Origin: Gilliamella mensalis
Lineage (GTDB): Bacteria; Pseudomonadota; Gammaproteobacteria; Enterobacterales; Orbaceae
Direction: 5' to 3'
Assembly (NCBI RefSeq): GCF_900103085.1
Contig: NZ_FMWR01000009.1
Coordinates: 58,024 to 122,023, forward strand
Length of the DNA stretch: 64,000 nucleotides
This document shows positions 1-8,379 of the stretch, in pieces. The position numbers and the translations under genes are program-made. The notes beneath the pieces are model-generated. The model saw only the letters and a program-made list of their open reading frames with translations, was not told where the DNA came from and did not search any database. Position 1 is the stretch's first letter. Each line of letters begins with the position of its first letter.

Positions 1-2
1 TC

Positions 3-347
3 GATCCAGTGCAAGCTAAAGTTGTAGGACTACCCGTTAAGTTACTCCATTACGGTTTGTTGAGTGTTTTAGCTTTAACTATTGTAGGATCATTAAAAGT
101 CGCGGGGATGATTTTAGTTATTGCGATGTTGATAGCCCCGGGCATTACTGCTTTTTCATTAAGTAAACGCTTTGAATGGATGTTAGTTATTGCTGTATTG
201 ATTTCAACATTTTCAACAGTGATGGGAACGTTGATAAGTTATTATATAGATGCGTCAACCAGCGCTTGTATTGTTATTTTACAAGCAACTCTTTTTTTAT
301 TTGCCCAAATTTATCAGTTTGTTGCTCACAAAAAAGTGCGCCGTTAA
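3..347 (+). CDS. Metal ABC transporter permease (ABC-3 family), C-terminal fragment
   Basis: This is the 3' end of a gene that begins left of the window; the frame is open to the edge (codons for Asp-Pro precede the Val at position 9). The fragment reads DPVQAKVVGLPVKLLHYGLL and then carries several hydrophobic segments with the IAMLIAPG turn typical of ABC-3 permeases for Mn/Zn/Fe (SitC/SitD/YfeC/YfeD type). Such proteins form the inner-membrane channel of a periplasmic-binding-protein-dependent metal importer. Which metal, and which of the paired permeases this is, cannot be told from the fragment. The position at the end of the reading frame fits the last gene of a sit/yfe-like operon lying to the left. 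Confidence 0.8.
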   Translation, partial: DPVQAKVVGLPVKLLHYGLLSVLALTIVGSLKVAGMILVIAMLIAPGITAFSLSKRFEWMLVIAVLISTFSTVMGTLISYYIDASTSACIVILQATLFLFAQIYQFVAHKKVRR

Positions 348-403
348 ATTAATTTTTGAAACTACTATCGAAATCACTATTAAAACTACATTGTTAATAG
401 CTA

Positions 404-446
404 TAAAAAAACAGCGTAAATATATTTGTAACTGTATTTACGCTGT
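404..446 (-). terminator. Rho-independent terminator after dnaB
   Basis: A perfect 12-bp inverted repeat (411-422 with 435-446, ACAGCGTAAATA) has a 12-nt loop. On the minus strand it is followed by a run of seven T. It lies 25 bases past the dnaB stop codon, so it most likely ends the usg-truA-dnaB transcript. The plus-strand side has no T-run, so it would be poor for the permease gene. Confidence 0.8.
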
Positions 447-470
447 ATCGATGCTTATTACTTTTAGTTG

Positions 471-1904
471 TTACTCATCATCCAGATATTTACTGTTATC
501 GGCATAATTATCAAAACGTGAAAACTGACCTTGGAATTTTAATCGTACTTTACCAATTGGTCCATTTCGTTGTTTTCCTAAAATGATTTCAGCAATACCT
601 TTATGTTCTGATGCTTCGTTATACACCTCATCACGATAGATAAACATAATCACATCAGCATCTTGTTCAATAGAACCCGATTCACGTAAGTCTGAGTTAA
701 CCGGTCGTTTATCAGCACGTTGTTCCAAACTACGATTAAGCTGAGATAGCGCAACCACAGGCACTTGTAGTTCTTTAGCCAAAGCCTTTAGTGAACGTGA
801 TATTTCGGCAATTTCTAGGGTACGATTTTCAGAGATATTAGGCACGCGCATAAGTTGTAAGTAATCGACCATAATCATACTTAACCCTTTATGCTCACGA
901 TAAATACGTCTGGCTCTTGAACGCAACTCCATTGGTGTTAAACCTGATGAGTCATCGATATAGATATTTTTCTTTTCCAGCAATAATCCCATAGTGCTTG
1001 AAATTCTTGCCCAATCATCGTCTTGTAATTGCCCTGTCCGAATTCGGGTTTGGTCAACACGTGAAAGTGACGCTAACATACGCATCATAATTTGTTCTGA
1101 TGGCATTTCTAAGCTGAATATTAACACCGGCTTTTCTTGCTCTAAGGCAGCATTTTCACACAAATTCATGGCAAAGGTGGTTTTACCCATTGATGGCCTT
1201 GCTGCAATAATAATTAAATCGGAACGCTGTAAACCAGCCGTTTTTTTATCTAAATCAATATAACCGGTTGAAACCCCTGTCACCCCATCATGCGGACGTT
1301 GAAAGAGCTCTTCAATCTTTGCGACTGTTGCTTCTAACACTTCAGTAATACTTTTTGGTCCTTCGCCTTGTTTAGTTCGGCTTTCAGCAATCTGAAATAT
1401 TTTACTTTCCGCCAAGTCTAAAATTTCGGTACTATCGCGCCCTTCGGTGGCATAACAGTTATCAGCAATATCATTTGATGCGCTGATTAATTCACGCAAA
1501 ATCGCTTGTTGGCGAATAATATCACTATAAGCAACAACATTAATCGCACTTGGTGTGTTTTTAGAAAGCTCGGCCAAATAAGCAAATCCACCTACATCGG
1601 CTAATAGGTCTTTACTTTCAAGACTTTCTGAAAGAGTAATTAAATCAATTGGCGTCCCTTTGCTGACCAAGGTATGCATTTCAGAAAATATCAATTGATG
1701 ATGACGCGAGTAAAAATCCCGCTCAGTGATCATTTCAGATACCGCATCCCAACGTTGATTATCAAGCATTAAGCTACCCAGCACCGCTTGTTCAGCTTCG
1801 ATTGAGTGTGGTGGAAGCTTGATATTATGCAGATTTGATTTTTTCGCATCTTGATTTTTAAAATCTTTGTTTGCGCTTGTTCGATCAGTATTCATTACAT
1901 TCAT
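471..1904 (-). CDS. dnaB: Replicative DNA helicase DnaB
   Basis: Hexameric 5'-3' helicase that unwinds DNA at the replication fork and recruits primase. At 477 residues it is the usual length. The N-terminal DnaB domain begins near residue 30 (LPPHSIEAEQAVLGSLML). The RecA-like motor has Walker A at about 235-242 (ARPSMGKT), followed by a typical Walker B region (MIMVDYLQLM) and the SQLNRSLE and DLRESGSIEQDAD motifs. The start is uncertain between Met1 and Met4, since no strong ribosome site decides it. truA ends 40 bases upstream on the same strand, so usg-truA-dnaB may be one transcript, ending at the terminator just downstream. Confidence 0.97.
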   Translation of the reverse strand: MNVMNTDRTSANKDFKNQDAKKSNLHNIKLPPHSIEAEQAVLGSLMLDNQRWDAVSEMITERDFYSRHHQLIFSEMHTLVSKGTPIDLITLSESLESKDLLADVGGFAYLAELSKNTPSAINVVAYSDIIRQQAILRELISASNDIADNCYATEGRDSTEILDLAESKIFQIAESRTKQGEGPKSITEVLEATVAKIEELFQRPHDGVTGVSTGYIDLDKKTAGLQRSDLIIIAARPSMGKTTFAMNLCENAALEQEKPVLIFSLEMPSEQIMMRMLASLSRVDQTRIRTGQLQDDDWARISSTMGLLLEKKNIYIDDSSGLTPMELRSRARRIYREHKGLSMIMVDYLQLMRVPNISENRTLEIAEISRSLKALAKELQVPVVALSQLNRSLEQRADKRPVNSDLRESGSIEQDADVIMFIYRDEVYNEASEHKGIAEIILGKQRNGPIGKVRLKFQGQFSRFDNYADNSKYLDDE

Positions 1905-1943
1905 CTTTTGTTCTAAATTGAATTTATTGCTAAGCTACTTCGC

Positions 1944-2735
1944 TTATCTTAAAAATAATGGACCTAAACTCGGTTCGGGAATTTGATATTCGGATGGATA
2001 ATCCACCTGAACTAAATATAATCCTTCCGGTTTTGCTGTTGCGGCAGCTTGCGTTCTGTCCTTAGCTTGCAAAAGTTCATAAATCCATTCTGGACGCTGA
2101 TTTCCCACTCCAACTTCTAGTAAACTACCCACAATATTGCGTACCATATGGTGCACAAATGCATTGGCTTTTATATCCACAATAATATATGCACCCTGCC
2201 TTGTCACTTCAATATGATGAATATTGCGCCAAGGCGTTCTTGATTGGCACTGAGCTGCTCGAAATGATGAAAAATCATTTTCGCCTAATAAATACTGCGC
2301 CGCTTGGTGCATTAAAGTTTCATTAAGCGGTAAATAATAATGCGATACCCCTTTAGCTAAAATCGCAGGGCGATAACGATGATTATAGATCACATAACGA
2401 TAACGCCGAGCTGTCGCACTAAACCTTGCATGAAAACTATCCTCAACTATTTGCGACCAGCGCACAGCAATATTATCAGGTAAATGCGAATTAACACCCA
2501 TTGTCCAAGCACTCACTGAGCGCGCAGCTTGGGTTTCAAAATGCACAACTTGTCCTGTCGCATGCACGCCGGCATCGGTTCGACCAGCACAAAATACGTT
2601 GATTGGCGCATTAGCAATAATTGATAACGCAGATTCTAGCCGCTCTTGGATAGAATCGACAGACTGCTGACGTTGCCAGCCAAAATAACCACTACCATCA
2701 TATTCAATGCCAAGGGCAATTTTACAGATAGTCAT
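1944..2735 (-). CDS. truA: tRNA pseudouridine(38-40) synthase TruA
   Basis: Converts uridines 38-40 of the tRNA anticodon arm to pseudouridine. The 263 residues match the family. The catalytic Asp is residue 54 within [11 protein letters not shown], and the N-terminal [16 protein letters not shown] is diagnostic. The C-terminal half carries the [11 protein letters not shown] motif. The start overlaps the end of usg by 14 bases, which implies translational coupling. The usg-truA pair is also found in enterobacteria, although there pdxB precedes it and is not seen here. Confidence 0.97.
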   Translation of the reverse strand: MTICKIALGIEYDGSGYFGWQRQQSVDSIQERLESALSIIANAPINVFCAGRTDAGVHATGQVVHFETQAARSVSAWTMGVNSHLPDNIAVRWSQIVEDSFHARFSATARRYRYVIYNHRYRPAILAKGVSHYYLPLNETLMHQAAQYLLGENDFSSFRAAQCQSRTPWRNIHHIEVTRQGAYIIVDIKANAFVHHMVRNIVGSLLEVGVGNQRPEWIYELLQAKDRTQAAATAKPEGLYLVQVDYPSEYQIPEPSLGPLFLR

Positions 2736-3741
2736 TAATCAGGATCTCAAGCGTCTCAATTAACATTAATGCCCCTAAATAACGGATATTATCGGCCACT
2801 GACCAAAATTGAATTTGTTCATAATGACCATAACTGTGTCTTAAATTCGCCAACTTTATAACCAAATTATGTTCTGATTCGGTACTGACTTCGGTCACTG
2901 GCGTTGGCAAGTTATCGCCTTGCACTTCAACACCAAATTCACCAAAGCGTGCCATATCTAATTCAATTGGCAAGCTACTTGATACATTAATGGCTTGTGA
3001 CACGCCATAAAACACGGGCACAATCACTGACTCGATAGAGACAGGAAGTTCATAATTACTCAATACTTTACGAATTTGATCAACTTGAGATTTTTCTCCT
3101 AGTATTGCATCGTGATGTTCATGCGATACTGGTAATAGATTAAAAGCTAATTGCTTATCAAACAGTTGATTATCAACTGGCATACCATTTAACAAGCGAG
3201 CACTTTGCCCTGCCAGCTCATCAACACCTGGCTTACCATATAATGATGCAGGAATAAAGCTGGTAGCATGTAAATTCGTTAACAGCGCCATATCAGTTAA
3301 CGAAGCAACACAACGCAACAACTGGCATACAGTGGCGCTAGCAACGGCAATGATGTTTTCATTACGGTATTCGGTCAATACACTATTATTAACTTTAGGT
3401 ACCACTAATGGAATATGATCTTGCTGGGCAAAATAGCCACTTGCATCAATTACCACACATCCCGCTTCTGCTGCAACTTGCGCATACTTTTCACTGGTTT
3501 TAGCACTAGCGACAAAAAAAGCAAAATGACACTCGCTCCAATCCATTTGTGCACTATCAATCACCGTTAAATTTTTACCAGCAAAGCGAACTATTTCGCC
3601 AGCACTATTGTCGCTACCGACTAAATAAAGGTTTTCAATTTTTAGACTACTGTCTTGTAAACTACGTTGCTGTAGCAACTCAACTAGCGCAGAACCAACC
3701 TGGCCTGTCGCCCCTACAATAGCAATATTCCATGCAGACAT
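2722..3741 (-). CDS. usg: Usg, aspartate-semialdehyde dehydrogenase-like protein
   Basis: A 339-residue homologue of aspartate-semialdehyde dehydrogenase. The N-terminal dinucleotide fold is clear ([19 protein letters not shown]). Near residues 135-140, where true Asd enzymes have the catalytic cysteine in a NC-S/T context, this protein has ASATVCQLL. That resembles enterobacterial Usg, so it is probably not an active Asd. The C-terminal [16 protein letters not shown] is also Usg-like. Its cellular role is not established. It is the first gene of the usg-truA unit and overlaps truA by 14 bases. Confidence 0.88.
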   Translation of the reverse strand: MSAWNIAIVGATGQVGSALVELLQQRSLQDSSLKIENLYLVGSDNSAGEIVRFAGKNLTVIDSAQMDWSECHFAFFVASAKTSEKYAQVAAEAGCVVIDASGYFAQQDHIPLVVPKVNNSVLTEYRNENIIAVASATVCQLLRCVASLTDMALLTNLHATSFIPASLYGKPGVDELAGQSARLLNGMPVDNQLFDKQLAFNLLPVSHEHHDAILGEKSQVDQIRKVLSNYELPVSIESVIVPVFYGVSQAINVSSSLPIELDMARFGEFGVEVQGDNLPTPVTEVSTESEHNLVIKLANLRHSYGHYEQIQFWSVADNIRYLGALMLIETLEILINDYL

Positions 3742-3829
3742 ATTTATAGACCCAAATAAAAAATTTAGTGGTAATTATATCACTATATTGTCAAAGATAA
3801 CGGAAAAAGATATGTGACAATAGCATTAG

Positions 3830-4051
3830 ATGAATAGATTTTATTTAACTGTGAGTTTGAACATTAAAACGATAAGCCATCATCAAGATGGCTTTATTGA
3901 TACTGAGCTTTTGATAATACTCGAAAATGAATTTAGCAGTTTACATTTTCACAGGTTATTTGACTATTCAAACACATACTCTGATTTGTTAGTCTTCACC
4001 AATAACGAATTAGCTTTTATTGATAAAGTTTATACTAAATCATTATATTGA
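3830..4051 (+). CDS. Small hypothetical ORF (doubtful)
   Basis: A 73-codon frame between usg and a convergent secreted-protein gene. There is no clear ribosome-binding site before the ATG, and no membrane segment or motif is recognised. The sequence is rich in Phe, Leu, Asn and His. It does not look like the antisense of a neighbour, because the flanking genes do not overlap it. It may be a real small gene, a fragment of a decayed gene or chance. Confidence 0.25.
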   Translation: MNRFYLTVSLNIKTISHHQDGFIDTELLIILENEFSSLHFHRLFDYSNTYSDLLVFTNNELAFIDKVYTKSLY

Positions 4052-4064
4052 TTTCCAAATAGTG

Positions 4065-5075
4065 CTAATTGGCTAACTCATCTTCCACATGTTTGATGGC
4101 CTGCCGATGTTGATCAATTAAGCAAGTCAAAACTTTGTCTAAATAAGGTTCGATATCACTTTCATGAATAGGTGCTGGTGTAATTAAACACGCTGTATTT
4201 ATATTTTGTTTTAATGTCAGCAATAAATCTTGCTGTTGTTTCTTGCTATCAAGTAATTTTATTTTCTCTGTTAGCTGATCTTGATAATAATGATAAACTC
4301 TAGATGCAAGACTATAATCGGAAGAGCCATTTTTAGCTGATTGATTAAATAGTGCAATAGCCTCTTCTAATGTTAAACCATATTCAACAGCACCTTCGTG
4401 AAATTTAGTATTAAATTGATTAGGATAGATAATGTGATAAGTTGCTTCTGGCATATTGATTTGCATCTCTTTAAGCACAAATTTCATATTACTTGTATCA
4501 ATATTGTAATGCTTCCATAATGTAGGAAAAGTCCCAGACTCAGCCTCAATTGGTTCTGATTTTATCGACAATAGCGTGTAAATATCGCCACTTGGAGCAA
4601 TATAGTAATGCTGATAACCATGCCAAAGAGTAGGATTATTAGAAAAAGAGTTATTTGCTAAAAAAAGCTTATCAATTACCTGATTTTTGCTGATTAAAGA
4701 TAACGTAATATCTCGCCCTAAATTAGGTAAATCTTTTTCGTTTTTGTTGTTAGGATTAATTGGGCTAATGCTTAATTTTAGTTGAAAATCATTACCATTA
4801 TAGGCAATAGGATCTTCATCAATTAATTTATCTAACCGTTTAAAATCAAATTTCAAATTGTTGAGTGGGCAACGGCTATCGTATTTTATCTTTTCTTTTT
4901 TATCGAGTTGATTATATTCATCTTCGTTTCTAGCACAATCTTGTTGCAATTGCTGCATATCAACATTGATAAAAAATGGATCACCTTGATATTTTGTCTT
5001 AATATCAAACAATTGCCCATAAGCACAACAACTAAACATAAATAAAATTGCGCCTAATGAAAGTTTCTGTTTCAT
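4065..5075 (-). CDS. Secreted protein of unknown function with N-terminal signal peptide
   Basis: A 336-residue protein that I do not recognise. The first 20 residues are a typical signal peptide (MKQKLSLGAILFMFSCCAYG) ending in an A-Y-G cleavage-like site, so the mature protein is probably periplasmic. The body is hydrophilic and Asn/Lys/Asp-rich, with paired cysteines near the mature N-terminus (residues about 47 and 69) and near the C-terminus that could form disulfides. The C-terminal 60 residues look helical and include a CLI-x-CLI-like pair of cysteines. The start has a plausible ribosome site (AAAAGGAATTC on the minus strand) nine or so bases upstream. It stands alone with convergent or divergent neighbours, so context gives no function. 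Confidence 0.7.
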   Translation of the reverse strand: MKQKLSLGAILFMFSCCAYGQLFDIKTKYQGDPFFINVDMQQLQQDCARNEDEYNQLDKKEKIKYDSRCPLNNLKFDFKRLDKLIDEDPIAYNGNDFQLKLSISPINPNNKNEKDLPNLGRDITLSLISKNQVIDKLFLANNSFSNNPTLWHGYQHYYIAPSGDIYTLLSIKSEPIEAESGTFPTLWKHYNIDTSNMKFVLKEMQINMPEATYHIIYPNQFNTKFHEGAVEYGLTLEEAIALFNQSAKNGSSDYSLASRVYHYYQDQLTEKIKLLDSKKQQQDLLLTLKQNINTACLITPAPIHESDIEPYLDKVLTCLIDQHRQAIKHVEDELAN

Positions 5076-5373
5076 ATAGAATTCCTTTTATCCATCTTAT
5101 TTTAACATGACTCCATCCTATCTTTTTTGTTAATAGAATAAAGCACTAATCTGTACCTGAATTTTTAATAATCATTCTTTTATTCAAGTAGGTCGTCCAC
5201 ACTATATAACATGGATATATTACTTATGCCATAGCTTTAATAAAACATATTCATTTAAACTTCTTTAGATATCTGTCATAGATATTTTGGAACACAGATC
5301 GACAAAACAAAATTTTATCGCTTACAAATCCATCTAATATCGGTAAAGTAATAAGACTCTTTAATGCACTTAT

Positions 5374-6429
5374 ATGCGATTTATGACAAAAATTACCCTA
5401 TCAACGATTGCCAAAAAGGCTAATATTTCTGTTGCTTCAGTTTCTAGAGTATTAAAAAAACCACATCTAACATCACCTCAAACTCAGTTACGCGTTTATC
5501 AAGCGATTGAAGAATTAAATATAGACATAGCCAAAAACTTCAAACCCTATCAACCAATACATAGCAGTAAACGGATATTAATTATTGATAATCAACTTTT
5601 TTCAAAAAGTTTAATCAATGTTGGCTTAGAGCAAGTTTTAAAAGAAGAACAGTACCAATGGTTTTATTTACAGTTTCCTTATAATAATAAAAATGATATC
5701 TATCATATTATTCGTTATGTGGCGCAAAATACCTTTGACGGGATTATCATTATTAATGACGCCCCTTACTTAAAAACACTGATTTCTTATAAAAATACAT
5801 TACCGCCGATTGTATTAGTGAATCACTTTTCGCTTGATTTTGTTTGTGTTCACTTTGACCATTTATTTATTGGTTATCAAATGACGCAATATTTGATTGA
5901 TAATTATCATAACCAAATTGCCATTTTACTTAATGATGACAAGGCGATGAATTCAGTACTTTTACTGCAAGGTTATAAGCAAGCTTTATTACGTGCAAAT
6001 ATTACTATCGAACCTCGATATATTATTCAAGGATGCTTTACCTATCAACATGCGAGAGCGGCTATTAAAAAATTAATAAACGGCACAAAATCACCCACTG
6101 CCGTCATTTGTGCCGATAATTTTAGCCTAAATTACTTAAACGAAAATCATTGTACACAGCAGCAGCATCAATTACCTGATAGCATGGTTTTGGGGGCATT
6201 ACATCAAGCCAAAGAAAGTAAAGCAAAACTGACTAAACCACTTACAATATCGTATTTTAGTGCCTCAAAAGAACTTAAATATAATGAATTAGATAGTCTA
6301 TGCAAAATAAATAAACCATTATTTAAAATGGGGCAAAAATCAGCGGCTTTACTATGTGAGCTTATAAAAAACACAATAAAACCCATTAAGCACTGTACAA
6401 TCATTAACGCTGAATCGATGTTTTATTAA
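5374..6429 (+). CDS. LacI-family transcriptional regulator
   Basis: A DNA-binding repressor of the LacI/GalR type, 351 residues. The N-terminal helix-turn-helix is evident (TLSTIAKKANISVASVSRVL), followed by a hinge (TSPQTQLRVYQAIEELNI) and a periplasmic-binding-protein-like ligand domain. The last part is divergent, as expected for a sensor of an unknown sugar or nucleoside. Translation may begin at Met1 or at Met4 (MTKITLSTIA), which fits the family better; neither has a strong ribosome site. No sugar-use or transport gene lies next to it, so its target and inducer are unknown. It may be a relic of a lost catabolic locus or may act elsewhere. Confidence 0.85.
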   Translation: MRFMTKITLSTIAKKANISVASVSRVLKKPHLTSPQTQLRVYQAIEELNIDIAKNFKPYQPIHSSKRILIIDNQLFSKSLINVGLEQVLKEEQYQWFYLQFPYNNKNDIYHIIRYVAQNTFDGIIIINDAPYLKTLISYKNTLPPIVLVNHFSLDFVCVHFDHLFIGYQMTQYLIDNYHNQIAILLNDDKAMNSVLLLQGYKQALLRANITIEPRYIIQGCFTYQHARAAIKKLINGTKSPTAVICADNFSLNYLNENHCTQQQHQLPDSMVLGALHQAKESKAKLTKPLTISYFSASKELKYNELDSLCKINKPLFKMGQKSAALLCELIKNTIKPIKHCTIINAESMFY

Positions 6430-6454
6430 TACTGGTACTACCCCTAAAATATAT

Positions 6455-6502
6455 TTCCCATCAGCGACCCAGAAAAGTTATTTGTCGCCAATAAGATGGG
6501 AA
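6455..6502. repeat. Imperfect two-part hairpin downstream of the LacI-type gene
   Basis: TTCCCATC (6455-6462) pairs with GATGGGAA (6495-6502), and an inner GCGAC/GTCGC stem pairs 6464-6468 with 6484-6488. It begins about 25 bases after the regulator's stop codon. There is no T-run, so it may be a 3'-end stabiliser rather than a terminator. Confidence 0.4.
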
Positions 6503-6652
6503 TACTGGTCAATACAAGTAGATAATGGAACATAGTTTACCTAAAAAACCAAACCAACATAAAAAATAAATAATACAAACAATTATAAAAACGAAACACC
6601 TAATAATTCATAAAATGATGTGATGCCCATTGAACATAAAACATTACACATA

Positions 6653-6690
6653 TTTGTAAAAAATATTCAGGATTCTATACCGTTTCAGAC
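6653..6690 (-). repeat. Dispersed intergenic repeat, copy 1
   Basis: Read on the minus strand this gives CTGAAACGGTATAGA followed by ATCCTGAATATTTTTT. It is nearly identical to a segment at 63672-63714 and related to segments at 7877-7919 and 23941-23985. All four copies are outside genes. Confidence 0.55.
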
Positions 6691-6759
6691 TTCAATTAAT
6701 CTTCAAAATAGATAAAGTGGCTTTTGATGGTGGGATTTTAACCGAGCAAGACTAGTTGA

Positions 6760-6790
6760 TGAATGTTGAATGTTGAATGTTGAATGTTGA
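6760..6790 (+). repeat. Heptamer tandem repeat TGAATGT, four copies
   Basis: Four perfect consecutive copies of TGAATGT followed by TGA, in noncoding DNA. Seven-base units can gain or lose copies by slippage. No promoter or gene start is seen next to it. Confidence 0.8.
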
Positions 6791-6968
6791 TTAAATATTC
6801 TTTTTATTTTTGGTGTTTTTGAGAAGCAATTTTGTAACAGCTACTGGCATAATGTAATGCCAGTGCTGAACAATTTTATTGCTATTTCAGGGTAAAATTT
6901 TTTAGCTATCAACAAATTTAGATCTTTTTGATATCAACCAATCTAGGAAAAATTTAACTTTTAAAAAA

Positions 6969-7871
6969 TTAGGATGTTGATATTAATCGTTTTGGCGATA
7001 ATTTGTTACTTTGCATCACACCGGCGCCAATAAATTGCTGGTCTTGATAAATTCGCACTAAGGTTTCAACTTGCATAGTATTTTCAAGTTCAATGGTTCG
7101 TCCTAACAATATATCTTTACCTTGTGCATCAGTCAGCGTGATTTTTGGACGATCTTGTAATGGGCTGTCAACTGGCATAAGTAAGTCATCTTTTTGGTCG
7201 ATATTTTGTAACTGTTCTAACGTTACCATGTTTTCAATCGGGTAATTGGAAACTTGCAAACGCCTTAAATAAATAACATGTGCCCCACAACCCAGTAATT
7301 CGCCTAAATCATCAATAATTGTGCGAATATAAGTGCCTTTAGAGCAGTGTATTTCTAGGGTTAGTTCGTTTTTTATGGCATCAAATTGGATAAATTGATT
7401 GTCGTAAACGGTAATAGGTCTAGCTTCACGTTCAATGACGATACCTTGGCGAGCATATTCGTAAAGAGGTTTTCCTTGATGTTTTAAAGCCGAAAACATG
7501 GTTGGAACTTGTAAAATATCACCTCGAAAATGCGTTAAAGCTTGGTTAATTTGCGATTCGTTCACTTTCACAGGTTTGGTACAAATAATTTGACCATCTG
7601 CATCAGAGGTATCCGTACGTTCACCAAGTTTGGCAATCACTCGGTAGCGCTTATCTGAATCTAATAAATACTGTGAAAATTTGGTCGCTTCACCAAAACA
7701 GATAGGCAACATGCCTGTCGCTAATGGATCAAGAGCACCTGTGTGACCCGCTTTTTTAGCATTAAATAACCATTTCACTTTTTGCAGCGCATCGTTAGAT
7801 GTCATGCCTTGGGTTTTGTCTAGTAACAAAACGCCGTGAAGATCACGGCGAGTTCTTTTTATATTCATCAT
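6969..7871 (-). CDS. truB: tRNA pseudouridine(55) synthase TruB
   Basis: Makes pseudouridine 55 in the T-loop of tRNAs. At 300 residues it has the family's usual length. The catalytic Asp is residue 48 in [15 protein letters not shown], and the [14 protein letters not shown] motif of the TruB fold is present. The C-terminal part from about residue 230 corresponds to the PUA-like tail. It is the last gene of the rimP-nusA-infB-rbfA-truB operon; rpsO and pnp, which often follow in enterobacteria, are not here. The start could be Met1 or Met2. Confidence 0.97.
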   Translation of the reverse strand: MMNIKRTRRDLHGVLLLDKTQGMTSNDALQKVKWLFNAKKAGHTGALDPLATGMLPICFGEATKFSQYLLDSDKRYRVIAKLGERTDTSDADGQIICTKPVKVNESQINQALTHFRGDILQVPTMFSALKHQGKPLYEYARQGIVIEREARPITVYDNQFIQFDAIKNELTLEIHCSKGTYIRTIIDDLGELLGCGAHVIYLRRLQVSNYPIENMVTLEQLQNIDQKDDLLMPVDSPLQDRPKITLTDAQGKDILLGRTIELENTMQVETLVRIYQDQQFIGAGVMQSNKLSPKRLISTS

Positions 7872-7876
7872 TTATT

Positions 7877-7919
7877 TTATACTGAAACGCATAGTTACCT
7901 GAAACTTTTTAACAAAATT
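7877..7919 (+). repeat. Dispersed intergenic repeat, copy 2
   Basis: Begins TTATACTGAAACGCATAG and continues ACCTGAAACTTTTTAACAAA. It lies in the 65-bp gap between rbfA and truB. CCTGAA and TTCAGG within and just after it form a short inverted repeat. It is closest to the copy between qmcA and nfeD. Confidence 0.55.
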
Positions 7920-7936
7920 CAGGGCTATTTTTAATA

Positions 7937-8314
7937 TTAATCTTTATGACGCTCATTATCATGCTTGATAACATCCGCCACCAAACTCGACATCTGCATA
8001 CCTTTAACTAACGATTCGTCGTAAAAGAATTTGATTTCGGGAATAATTCGCAGACGCATCGCTTTGCCAATTAACGTGCGAATATAGCCTTTAGCGTCAT
8101 TAAGTACCGCTAAACCTTGTTCAATCACTTGCGGATCATCGTCATTTAAAAAAGTGACAAAAACCTTGGCATACGAAAGATCGCGCGAGATATCAACGCC
8201 CGAAACAGTGACCATGCCAAGACGAGGATCTTTGATTTCTCGCTGTAAGATAATTGCAATTTCTTTTTGTAGTTCATGCCCTACTCGAGATGAACGGTTA
8301 AATGTTTTTGCCAT
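7937..8314 (-). CDS. rbfA: Ribosome-binding factor A
   Basis: Cold-shock-associated factor needed for late 30S maturation and 16S rRNA 5'-end processing. The start is placed at [19 protein letters not shown], because an AAGGA ribosome site lies eight bases upstream of this ATG; an in-frame upstream ATG would add ten residues without such a site. The resulting 125 residues fit the single KH-fold family. Conserved features are [22 protein letters not shown] and the C-terminal [12 protein letters not shown]. It sits between infB and truB in the usual operon order. Confidence 0.96.
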   Translation of the reverse strand: MAKTFNRSSRVGHELQKEIAIILQREIKDPRLGMVTVSGVDISRDLSYAKVFVTFLNDDDPQVIEQGLAVLNDAKGYIRTLIGKAMRLRIIPEIKFFYDESLVKGMQMSSLVADVIKHDNERHKD

Positions 8315-8325
8315 ATCTATTTTCC

Positions 8326-8362
8326 TTAAAAAATGAATAAGCAAGGCCTAAACCTTGCTTAT
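8326..8362 (-). terminator. Terminator-like hairpin between infB and rbfA
   Basis: A perfect 10-bp stem (ATAAGCAAGG at 8337-8346 with 8353-8362, six-base loop). On the minus strand it is followed three bases later by a run of six T, just before the rbfA ribosome site. It could act as a partial intra-operon terminator or an RNA-processing signal. Confidence 0.55.
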
Positions 8363-8379
8363 AACATATTGCGTAATAA

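Larger units (their letters stand above)
6430..6968. other. 539-bp intergenic region between the LacI-type gene and truB
   Basis: No convincing gene is seen. It holds a two-part hairpin at 6455-6502, a copy of a dispersed intergenic repeat at 6653-6690 (minus orientation), a four-copy 7-bp tandem repeat at 6760-6790 and an 8-bp inverted repeat (ACTGGCAT, 6843-6850 with 6857-6864). Both flanking genes end here, so it is a convergent intergenic region. Confidence 0.6.

Noticed and set aside
2722..3741. True aspartate-semialdehyde dehydrogenase (asd)
   Set aside because: The expected active-site cysteine context is missing, and linkage and overlap with truA match usg.
3830..4051. Toxin-antitoxin or leader-peptide interpretation of the 73-codon ORF
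   Set aside because: No partner ORF, ribosome site or recognisable motif supports it, so it is kept only as a doubtful hypothetical.
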